Of a DNA stretch of 64,000 nucleotides, positions 1-7,543 are shown piece by piece. This DNA is from G963923945 sp965199175 (GTDB lineage Bacteria; Pseudomonadota; Alphaproteobacteria; G963923945): NCBI GenBank assembly GCA_965199175.1, contig OZ240684.1:1550001-1614000 (forward strand), given 5' to 3'. A model generated the notes under the pieces. That model was not told the origin of the DNA and did not search any database. It saw only the letters and a list, made by a program, of their open reading frames with translations. A program made the translations under genes and the position numbers. Each line of letters opens with the position of its first letter. Within the stretch, counting starts at the first letter, position 1.

Positions 1-938
1 ATCAACAACACCCCAAGAAGTTTATCGGGAACCGCCCGTAAAATGGCGTAAAAAGGCAGGAAATACCATTCCGGAACGATATGGGCTGGCGTCACTTGCG
101 GATCAGCGGGAATATAATTATCCGGCTCGCCGAAAAAATTCGGCGCGAAAAAGACAAAACCCAGATAAATGATCAAAAACACACCAACCCCGTAATAATC
201 CTTAACGGTATAATATGGATGAAACGGCACGGTATCTTTATCGCTCTTGATATCCAGCCCCAACGGATTGTTGGACTTAACCACATGCAAGGCAACGATA
301 TGCAGAACCACCACACCCACAATCAAAAACGGGAAAAGGTAATGCAGCGCAAAGAAACGGTTAAGGGTCGGGTTATCGACCGCAGGCCCACCCCATAACA
401 ACGTAACAATGCTGTCACCAATCAGGGGAAAGGCAGAAAACAAATTGGTGATGACGGTTGCTCCCCAAAAACTCATTTGTCCCCAGGGCAGGACATAGCC
501 CATAAAAGCAGTCGCCATCATCAGGATCAGAATGACCACCCCAAGAATCCACAGCAATTCGCGCGGTGCCTTAAAAGAACCGTAATAAAGCCCACGGAAC
601 ATATGAATATAGACCACCAGAAAAAACATCGAGGCCCCATTCATATGGAGGTAGCGAATCAGCCAACCATAATTGACATCACGCATAATCCTTTCGACAC
701 TATCGAAGGCATAATCGGCATGGGGCGTATATTGAGTGGCCAGAACAACACCGGTGATGATCATCACAATCAGGATAAAGGTAGCCAATGAGCCAAAATT
801 CCACCAATAATTAAGATTGCGTGGGGCCGGGTATTCCCTCAACTCCTTATTGGCGAAGGTAAAAACCGGCAGCCGGCGATCAATCCATTCAATGATGGAG
901 TTGGAGGAAGAAGAATCGGGAGGAGTGACTGTGCTCAC
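1..938 (-). CDS. petB: Cytochrome b of the bc1 complex (partial, C-terminus off the left edge)
   Basis: This is the membrane subunit of ubiquinol:cytochrome c oxidoreductase, which carries both b hemes and the quinone sites. The minus-strand frame is open from a GTG at 938 to base 1, about 312 residues. The ATG at 940 is followed at once by TGA, so GTG is the start. Visible features are the N-terminal heme-binding helices (YLHMNGASMFF, VYIHMFRG), the second histidine pair region (FALHYLFPF, VVLHVVALHV) and the Qo-site PEWY motif close to the edge. It lies directly downstream of petA (9 bp gap), as usual in alphaproteobacteria. Cytochrome c1 would be expected beyond the edge. Confidence 0.95.
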   Translation of the reverse strand, partial: MSTVTPPDSSSSNSIIEWIDRRLPVFTFANKELREYPAPRNLNYWWNFGSLATFILIVMIITGVVLATQYTPHADYAFDSVERIMRDVNYGWLIRYLHMNGASMFFLVVYIHMFRGLYYGSFKAPRELLWILGVVILILMMATAFMGYVLPWGQMSFWGATVITNLFSAFPLIGDSIVTLLWGGPAVDNPTLNRFFALHYLFPFLIVGVVVLHIVALHVVKSNNPLGLDIKSDKDTVPFHPYYTVKDYYGVGVFLIIYLGFVFFAPNFFGEPDNYIPADPQVTPAHIVPEWYFLPFYAILRAVPDKLLGVLL

Positions 939-947
939 ATGAACCTC

Positions 948-1655
948 TTAGCCAATGACAATGGTTTCCTGATCAATAAATTCATATGGTGGAACCGCCA
1001 GATCATCTGGTGCCGGTCCGCTACGAATGCGCCCGGAGGTATCGTAATGTGACCCGTGGCAGGGGCAAAACCAGCCGCCGAAATCACCCCGGGAATCCCC
1101 GGGACGCTGCCCCAAAGGAATACAGCCAAGATGGGTACAGATACCGATAACAACCAACCATTGCGGTTCTTTAACCCGGTCTTCATCTGCTTGTGGGTCC
1201 GGTAAATCAGCCAGGGTGACTGACCGTGCCTGGGCAATCTCGGCTGCCGTGCGATGACGGATAAAAACCGGCTTGCCTTGCCATTTGACGGTGATGCTTT
1301 GGCCGATTGCTATTCCGGAAAGATCAACCTCAGTCTTTGATAAGGCCAGAACATCGGCCGATGGATTAAAGCTGTCGATGAAAGGCCAGGATGCCAAAGC
1401 CGCACCCACCGCCGCCACCGACCCGGTCGCCAGCATGAGAAAATCGCGCCGCCCTTCCGGGGGTGTTGTCCCGGATGGTGGCACAGACTTTGGCACAGAT
1501 TTTGATACAGACTTTGGCACAGATTTTGGTCCCGGTTTTGACACGGACTTTGGTCCGGGCCGTGATACCGGTTTCGGGCTGGATTTCGGATTCTTCCGGG
1601 CCGCCGGTTTCGCCGCTTTTCTGACCGGCTTTTTGGTCGCAGATGCTCTAGCCAT
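948..1655 (-). CDS. petA: Ubiquinol-cytochrome c reductase Rieske iron-sulfur subunit
   Basis: This is the Rieske [2Fe-2S] protein of the bc1 complex, 235 residues. Cluster ligands are clear: C173-T-H175-LGC178 and C197-P-C199-H200. A twin-arginine RR-DF at about 69-72 precedes a single membrane anchor (about 72-92), as expected for Tat export. The first 65 residues are unusual: a Lys/Pro/Ser/Ala-rich, low-complexity arm built from repeated KSVPKSV/KPGPKSV-type units. Typical bacterial Rieske proteins begin only a few residues before the RR motif. An alternative downstream start is not obvious because no Met precedes the RR motif after residue 1. It is first in the pet operon, followed by petB. 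Confidence 0.95.
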   Translation of the reverse strand: MARASATKKPVRKAAKPAARKNPKSSPKPVSRPGPKSVSKPGPKSVPKSVSKSVPKSVPPSGTTPPEGRRDFLMLATGSVAAVGAALASWPFIDSFNPSADVLALSKTEVDLSGIAIGQSITVKWQGKPVFIRHRTAAEIAQARSVTLADLPDPQADEDRVKEPQWLVVIGICTHLGCIPLGQRPGDSRGDFGGWFCPCHGSHYDTSGRIRSGPAPDDLAVPPYEFIDQETIVIG

Positions 1656-2151
1656 GATACATAGTCATCGGAGATAAGATTCTAAAATTCTGAAACCCTG
1701 AACCACACAATATTCAGAATATGATAATGGATCGTACCGGAAAAAATAAAACAAAGATTTTTAAACAGACACAAGTGAGAGAAAGAACAATCAGGATCAT
1801 CACAATCCGGCTCTGGTCTGTTCAGACGGATCACCATCACGTTAAGATAAAACCGTCACGTTAAGACAGAACCATCACGTTAAGATAAAACCATCACATA
1901 AAAATCAAGAGAACTGATAAAACAAAAGAAGACTGATCAAAATAATAAACAGGGCTGATAAACTGTACTCTGTTCATCTGTTCAGCCGGTTCAGCCCGGC
2001 CAGCCTGATTGAACCGGCAGACGGCTTTTGAAAAAAAACTTTTCTTAAAAATTTTTGAAAAAACGATTTTTTGAAAAAGAAAAAACGATTCTAAAAAAAA
2101 CGATTCTAAAAAAACAGTATTGTGCAACCATATAAGTTAATCCTTAACAGA
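1656..2151. repeat. Divergent intergenic region with a 19-bp tandem repeat and A-rich tract
   Basis: This gap separates the divergent petA and trmL genes and should contain both promoters. Positions 1834-1906 hold about 3.8 tandem copies of a 19-bp unit (ccatcacgttaagataaaa, with point changes). Positions 2030-2118 are a very A-rich stretch with a repeated acgattctaaaaa-type motif. I see no convincing gene here. Confidence 0.6.
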
Positions 2152-2664
2152 ATGCAAAACAAACCCGGAGATCGTGAATACTTTGGAACCAGCCCCCGGG
2201 AAAATTGTTTGAGGCTCTGTCTCTACCAGCCCGATATTCCGCAAAATACCGCTACAATGCTGCGGTTATGTGCCTGTTTGAATGTCTGGGTCGATATCAT
2301 TGAACCCTGCGGTTTTATCTGGAGTGACAAGCGGTTGCGGCGGGCCGGGATGGATTATATCAATCATGCTCCCTTTCTGCGTCATCCTTCATGGTCGGCA
2401 TTCCTTGATCATATCGGCAAAAAACGGCGTCTGATTGTCTTAACCCGACATGCCAAAACCGCATATACTGATTTTCGGTTTCGGCCTGATGATGCTTTGC
2501 TGCTTGGCCGGGAAAGCCGTGGGGTTCCCCCGGCGGTGATCGAAAAAGCCACCCTGTCTCTGGGCATTCCGATGGCGGATGGGATGCGCTCCCTTAATGT
2601 TGCTGTAGCCGGAGCCATGATTCTGGGAGAGGCACTCCGCCAGACCGGTCAATGGCCCGGCTGA
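2152..2664 (+). CDS. trmL: tRNA (cytidine(34)-2'-O)-methyltransferase, TrmL family
   Basis: This SPOUT-class methyltransferase is predicted to methylate the wobble ribose of tRNA-Leu. About 170 residues. Family motifs are visible: LYQPDIPQNTATMLRLC near the N-terminus, LLLGRESRGVP in the middle, and IPMADGMRSLNVAVAGAMIL near the end, which form the knotted SAM-binding fold. An upstream GTG at 2122 is in frame. The ATG at 2152 lies closer to the domain, but neither has a strong Shine-Dalgarno sequence. hemF follows 71 bp downstream in the same direction. Confidence 0.9.
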   Translation: MQNKPGDREYFGTSPRENCLRLCLYQPDIPQNTATMLRLCACLNVWVDIIEPCGFIWSDKRLRRAGMDYINHAPFLRHPSWSAFLDHIGKKRRLIVLTRHAKTAYTDFRFRPDDALLLGRESRGVPPAVIEKATLSLGIPMADGMRSLNVAVAGAMILGEALRQTGQWPG

Positions 2665-2735
2665 TCACCGACAATCAGAAAACGTAAAACCGAAAGAAAG
2701 GCCAAAAAGCAGAAAATGACCGGAGATGAATACAG

Positions 2736-3611
2736 ATGAATATAGCAGAAAAAATCTCAAAAACCCGCCAGGCTGCAGACTGGTTTCAGGAATTACGTGA
2801 CTCTATTTGCACAGCCTTTGAAGAGATTGAACAGGATTATGAGGGACCCTTAAAAGAAGAACCAGGATCATTCAGATACCGGGAATGGAGGCGTCCGGCC
2901 AGCGATCAGTTCGATAGCGGTGGCGGTGTTTCAGCAGTCATGCATGGCCGGGTTTTTGAAAAAGTCGGGGTTAATATTTCGAAGGTTGAGGGAGAATTTT
3001 CATCCTCTTTTCGCCAGGAAATTCCCGGTGCTGAGGAGCATCCACATTTTTGGGCAACCGGGATTTCCCTGGTTGCTCATCTCCGCTCCCCTCTGGTTCC
3101 GGCCGTGCATATGAATACCCGACATATCGTCACTGCCAAAAGCTGGTTTGGTGGCGGAGCCGACATCACCCCCATGTTCCCTGATAGCCCGCAAGCCAAA
3201 GAAGACGCCGCGACCTTCCATGCGGCCTTCAAAAAAACCTGTGACCATTATAACCCGGAATATTACCGGCGTTTTTCGCAATGGTGCGATGATTATTTTT
3301 ACCTCAAACACCGGAATGAACACCGCGGCCTGGGGGGTATTTTTTACGATAATCTTGAAGAAAACTGGTCAACTGATTTTGCCTTCACCCAGGATGTTGG
3401 CCGTACATTCCTTGATATTTATCCAACCATCGTCCGGCAACGCATGGCAACCTCCTGGAGTGACCAGCAACGCCAGGCACAGCTGATCCAACGGGGGCGC
3501 TATGTCGAATTTAATCTCCTGTATGACCGGGGAACCCGGTTTGGCCTGATGACCGGCGGTGATGTTGAGGCTATTTTGATGTCTTTGCCCCCGGAGGTGC
3601 GCTGGCCTTAA
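2736..3611 (+). CDS. hemF: Aerobic coproporphyrinogen III oxidase
   Basis: HemF performs the oxygen-dependent decarboxylation of coproporphyrinogen III to protoporphyrinogen IX in heme synthesis. 291 residues, the normal length. Recognisable blocks are GGGVSAVMHGRVFEKVGVN, VHMNTRHIV, WFGGGADITP, YFYLKHRNEHRGLGGIFYDN and the C-terminal RGRYVEFNLLYDRGTRFGL. A Shine-Dalgarno-like ccggaga precedes the ATG. Its 3' end runs 41 bp into the convergent cca gene. Confidence 0.97.
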   Translation: MNIAEKISKTRQAADWFQELRDSICTAFEEIEQDYEGPLKEEPGSFRYREWRRPASDQFDSGGGVSAVMHGRVFEKVGVNISKVEGEFSSSFRQEIPGAEEHPHFWATGISLVAHLRSPLVPAVHMNTRHIVTAKSWFGGGADITPMFPDSPQAKEDAATFHAAFKKTCDHYNPEYYRRFSQWCDDYFYLKHRNEHRGLGGIFYDNLEENWSTDFAFTQDVGRTFLDIYPTIVRQRMATSWSDQQRQAQLIQRGRYVEFNLLYDRGTRFGLMTGGDVEAILMSLPPEVRWP

Positions 3612-4854
3612 CCATCCCGCCCGATTCCATCAATGCAACAGCGTATTCCAGACAAGCAGACCGGCTGGCCTGAAAATCATTTTCCTTCCACCAGGATGTG
3701 ATGTCTTTGAGAAGGATTCCCAGGCCAGGTCCTGGTCGAATCCCAAGATCCTGTAAATCACGTCCTCTTAATGGAAATACCGGCACCCCGCCATCACGCA
3801 AAATGGTCTTCCAACCCGGTGACACATCTGAATGACCCAAACGCGCTGTTTGTACCAGAATCAGATCAGCAACCGCGCACACTCCATGCTCATACATCAG
3901 CCGCCGTATATCACGATCCGTTCTCAGTGGCGCAGAATCCCTGACCGCTTCGTGAAGAAATACCAGGCGTTTTCTTTCCCGGCGTGAGAGTTTTAAACGG
4001 CGGGCCAAAGCACCCATATCAGACTGAGGGCGCAACAAAACCGCCAGACGCCGAAGCGGAGATCCATCATCCCAGCCTGCCTCAAGAGTCAACAGGCGGG
4101 CCAGATCATCCGGTTCCCCGGCCTCAGGCAAAACAGAATGCAACACCCCATGCTCAGCCATCAGTACCAACCCGCGTAAGCAATGGGATGATCTCAGTAA
4201 AGACTTCAGTTCACTCCAGACCCGCTCTGCAGAAAGAGACCCCAGATCAGCAATCGCATCCCGACAGGCACGGGCCGCCGCCCTGTTGGGACGTCCCCAG
4301 CCGTAACGGGCAACAAAACGATAATAACGTAAGACCCGTAACCGATCTTCCCGTACTCTGGCTTCAGCATCCCCGATAAACCGGACCACACCGCATTTCA
4401 AATCACTCCAGCCGCCAAACGGATCATACAGACGTCCCCAGCCATCGGCGTAAAGAGCATTGATAGTAAAATCACGCCGCCCGGCATCCTGGCGCCAGCT
4501 CTGGCTATAGCGAATACGCGCCCGGCGACCATCGGTTGCAACATCACAGCGTAAACTGGAAATTTCATAAACGCGCCCTCTTTGGAATGTCAAAACCACC
4601 CCATGGGCCAGGCTAATCGGGGCCGCGGCAATTCCGATCCTTTTCAACCGGCGAAGAGTTTCCAGCGGACGATAGCGCACCGCTAAATCAATATCATGAA
4701 CCGGCAACCCGATCAGGGAATCCCGCACACAGCCACCGACAAAACAGGCCTCTCCCCGGGTCCCTCCCAGAGCCTGCATAATGCGCATGGTCGAAGCCTC
4801 ACGCATCCAGGGGCAGGGCAACAGGCGTTTTTGCTTAGGGCTGATCCGGCGCAT
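3571..4854 (-). CDS. cca: CCA tRNA nucleotidyltransferase / poly(A) polymerase family
   Basis: This class II nucleotidyltransferase probably adds or repairs the CCA tail of tRNAs. About 427 residues from the ATG at 4854. The head has the GGxVRD-type motif (FVGGCVRDS, about residues 38-46) and the catalytic carboxylates in HDIDLAV (about 53-59), followed by RRDFTINALYAD and the neck region ending in VREDRLRVLRYYRFVARYG. Longer in-frame starts up to 4941 exist but would overlap the upstream membrane protein extensively. The chosen start leaves a 20-bp overlap with it. It is convergent and overlapping with hemF. Confidence 0.92.
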   Translation of the reverse strand: MRRISPKQKRLLPCPWMREASTMRIMQALGGTRGEACFVGGCVRDSLIGLPVHDIDLAVRYRPLETLRRLKRIGIAAAPISLAHGVVLTFQRGRVYEISSLRCDVATDGRRARIRYSQSWRQDAGRRDFTINALYADGWGRLYDPFGGWSDLKCGVVRFIGDAEARVREDRLRVLRYYRFVARYGWGRPNRAAARACRDAIADLGSLSAERVWSELKSLLRSSHCLRGLVLMAEHGVLHSVLPEAGEPDDLARLLTLEAGWDDGSPLRRLAVLLRPQSDMGALARRLKLSRRERKRLVFLHEAVRDSAPLRTDRDIRRLMYEHGVCAVADLILVQTARLGHSDVSPGWKTILRDGGVPVFPLRGRDLQDLGIRPGPGLGILLKDITSWWKENDFQASRSACLEYAVALMESGGMVKASAPPGAKTSK

Positions 4855-5122
4855 CGACAAAACCGCCGGGAATGATTTTTCCATCCTCAAAACGGGGGGC
4901 ATGATACTGAGCACCCGGCGTCGCCCCGTCACCGAAGCCAAAAACCAGCCCCAGAATGATCATCAGAACAAACCCTGCAGACAGAGTCCAAACCCACGGG
5001 ATACGCCGCAACAACTGAGAATATTCCAGACCCGTTTGACGCTGTTGCCACAACAACCAACCAAAATAAAACAGGCTGGGCAACAACAGAGGCACAATGC
5101 AAACCAGAAAGATACGTATCAT
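4835..5122 (-). CDS. Small two-helix membrane protein (DUF6111-type)
   Basis: 95 residues with two hydrophobic segments (about 3-24 and 45-68), a basic loop between them, and an acidic/proline-rich tail. Proteins of this size and topology sit immediately upstream of cca in many alphaproteobacteria, where they are annotated DUF6111. Its stop overlaps the cca start by 20 bp, so the two are probably translated together. Function is unknown. Confidence 0.75.
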   Translation of the reverse strand: MIRIFLVCIVPLLLPSLFYFGWLLWQQRQTGLEYSQLLRRIPWVWTLSAGFVLMIILGLVFGFGDGATPGAQYHAPRFEDGKIIPGGFVDAPDQP

Positions 5123-5442
5123 TATAAATCCGTCATTATAAACTCGTCATTATACACCCATCATCATTATCTACATGATACAGTATCCATAATCATACAG
5201 TATTCACGATCACACAGTATCCACGATCATACAGTATCCACAGACCTCTCATATCTGTGAAAAATATTTCATATCTATAGACGTTTCGTATCTATAGACG
5301 TTTCATATCTATAGAAGTGCCGCCTTGGAAAAGCCTTAATAAAGGCATATCTGACAATGACCATAAAAATGGTACCTTCTGCCGGATATAATACCAAATC
5401 CAGATACAATACCAAATAAAGCAATCAACCGGGGGAATACCC
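5123..5442. repeat. Intergenic region with two 17-bp tandem repeat arrays
   Basis: This is the divergent gap between the DUF6111-type gene and moxR. Positions 5175-5242 contain four 17-bp units (consensus atcatacagtatccacg). Positions 5272-5317 contain about 2.7 copies of a different 17-bp unit (tatctatagacgtttcg). The moxR promoter is presumably downstream of these. No gene is seen. Confidence 0.65.
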
Positions 5443-6459
5443 ATGAGCCAGGCAAAAGACAGGACCATGGCGGACAAAGACGCCCAGGCTATCCTTGCGG
5501 AGCTTGAGGCATTATGTGAAAAATTGACAAACGTCAAAAAAGCCATCAGCCATGCGGTTCATGGCCAGGAAACCACCATTGCTCAAACCCTGGCCACCAT
5601 TCTCGGCGGTGGTCATGTTTTGCTGGTTGGCTTACCCGGCCTGGGAAAAACCCTGCTGGTTGAAACGCTGGGAATCGTTCTGGGTCTTGAGACAAAACGG
5701 ATCCAATGCACACCCGATCTGATGCCGGCTGATATTCTGGGTTCAGAAGTGATTGAGGAAAGTACCGCCGGCAAACGCCGCTTTCGCTTCATTCCCGGAC
5801 CGGTTTTTTGCCAATGCCTGATGGCTGATGAGATCAACCGGGCCAGCCCGCGCACCCAATCAGCTTTACTTCAGGCGATGCAGGAACACTCTGTTTCAGT
5901 GGCCGGGACGACCCATTCTCTTCCCAAGCCATTCCATGTTCTGGCCACCCAAAACCCGATTGAACAAGAGGGGACATACCCGCTGCCAGAAGCACAGCTT
6001 GACCGTTTTTTGATGGAGATCCGGGTTCCTTATCCCGATGCCGAAACCGAAAATAAAATCATCATTGAAACCACAGGCCCTGAAAAAACAGACCCTCAAA
6101 ACGTGATCAATGCTGAGGAATTGATCGCTGCTCAGCGTCTGATTCGCCGCATGCCGGTCGGTCAGAAAATTGTCAACGGGATTGTCGAACTCACCCGTGA
6201 GCTGCGTCCCCAGTCCAGCCGCTTTGCCGATATACGTGACCATGTCGCCTGGGGACCTGGTCCCCGGGCTGGACAGGCCTTTATGGCGGCTACCCGGGCC
6301 CGGGCTGCTCTGGAAGGACGTTTATCTCCCTCCCTTGATGATGTAGCCGCTTTGACCGGACCGGTATTGCGTCACCGCATGGCCCTTCATTTTGCCGCCC
6401 GGGCTGAGAATATTGGTTTGGAATCCCTCATCAATGATATTCAGGCCCGGGTCCTTTAA
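5443..6459 (+). CDS. MoxR-family AAA+ ATPase
   Basis: This predicted MoxR-type AAA+ chaperone probably matures a partner complex with the VWA-like membrane proteins encoded downstream. 338 residues. Walker A is GLPGLGKT (about 63-70), Walker B is in MADEINRASPRTQSALLQAMQE, sensor 1 is in LATQNPIEQEGTYPLPEAQLDRF, and a C-terminal lid follows (AAOB-type). The ATG at 5443 follows a gggg-rich stretch. A later ATG at 5467 is possible. It is the first gene of the four-gene operon to 12590. Confidence 0.95.
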   Translation: MSQAKDRTMADKDAQAILAELEALCEKLTNVKKAISHAVHGQETTIAQTLATILGGGHVLLVGLPGLGKTLLVETLGIVLGLETKRIQCTPDLMPADILGSEVIEESTAGKRRFRFIPGPVFCQCLMADEINRASPRTQSALLQAMQEHSVSVAGTTHSLPKPFHVLATQNPIEQEGTYPLPEAQLDRFLMEIRVPYPDAETENKIIIETTGPEKTDPQNVINAEELIAAQRLIRRMPVGQKIVNGIVELTRELRPQSSRFADIRDHVAWGPGPRAGQAFMAATRARAALEGRLSPSLDDVAALTGPVLRHRMALHFAARAENIGLESLINDIQARVL

Positions 6460-6619
6460 GAAACAGATTCTTTAAGAAAAAGCCGGAACGACAGCCGCAG
6501 CACCATCCAAACCGGAAAAAACACCCATCAGAAATTGTCAAAACAGAACAAAATCAAACACCCCGCTTTATGGGATTTTTTTTACATCTTTATTTTTTTA
6601 CATCTTTTACGTCCCTGCC

Positions 6620-7543
6620 ATGCGCCAGCAACATCATAGTCCACAAAGCCTGCTTGAACACAGCAACCGCCTGGCGGCCGCATTACCGCCTCTCCTGCTC
6701 CGGGCCAACCATCTGGCTGATAAGGCTTTTTTGGGGTCTCATGGCCGCAGAGTCGCCGGAACCGGTGAATCGTTCTGGCAGTTCCGTCCCTATAGCATCG
6801 GTGAAGACGCCACCAATATTGATTGGCGGCAATCGGCGAAAAGCGACCATCTCTTCACCCGCGAACGAGAGCAACAGACAACCAAAACATGCTGGCTATG
6901 GCGTGACTGCTCAGCATCGATGGAATACAGCAGCAAGCGCACTCTGCCCGATAAAGGTGAGCGTGCTGACCTGCTTTTGCTGGCTTTGGCAGTCTTACTG
7001 GCCAAAAGTGGTGAATGTTTTGGCTGGTATGGTGCAGGCGTTAAACCCGGCAGTCACAGGAGCGGTCTTTTCGAATTGGCGCAACGACTGAGCAATCCGG
7101 AAACCAGCCATGCCTCTTTCCCGGCGCATCATCAGGTCAGTAAAGGAGCCTCTGCGGTCTTTATTGGTGATTTCTTCACCGGGATTGACCCGGTCATGGA
7201 TGGTCTGGGCTGGCTGTCACGTCAAGGGGTAAGAGGCTGTCTTGTCCGCATTCTTGATCCCGTTGAGCGATCCTTTCCCTTCACCGGACGGGTACAATTC
7301 AACAATGTCGAAACAGACCCCCATGACGACATACAGGTTGAGCGGGCCGAAACCCTGCGCGATGCCTATCGGCAAAAACTGGATGACCACAGCACCCGGC
7401 TCAAAGACGCCGCCAGATATTGGGGATGGTATTATCTTGATCATGATACCAGCCATCCGGCTGAAAAGTCATTGCTGGCCCTTTATGAATATCTGGCTGG
7501 CCCTTCCCACCGGACGACACCCCATCATGCCGTTGATCCATGA
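6620..7543 (+). CDS. DUF58 domain protein
   Basis: DUF58 proteins are nearly always encoded next to MoxR ATPases; the exact function is unknown. 307 residues. The diagnostic DUF58 core is present around residues 45-75 (GTGESFWQFRPYSIGEDATNIDWRQSA). No membrane segment is evident. The gene overlaps the next by 4 bp (ATGA), showing translational coupling. The 160-bp gap after moxR contains a T-rich duplicated motif (tttacatctttt) but no obvious terminator. Confidence 0.9.
   Translation: MRQQHHSPQSLLEHSNRLAAALPPLLLRANHLADKAFLGSHGRRVAGTGESFWQFRPYSIGEDATNIDWRQSAKSDHLFTREREQQTTKTCWLWRDCSASMEYSSKRTLPDKGERADLLLLALAVLLAKSGECFGWYGAGVKPGSHRSGLFELAQRLSNPETSHASFPAHHQVSKGASAVFIGDFFTGIDPVMDGLGWLSRQGVRGCLVRILDPVERSFPFTGRVQFNNVETDPHDDIQVERAETLRDAYRQKLDDHSTRLKDAARYWGWYYLDHDTSHPAEKSLLALYEYLAGPSHRTTPHHAVDP

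Noticed and set aside
1273..1677. 134-codon plus-strand frame opposite petA
   Set aside because: Shadow of the repetitive Lys/Pro/Ser-coding petA N-terminus (Asp/Thr/Phe/Gly repeats).
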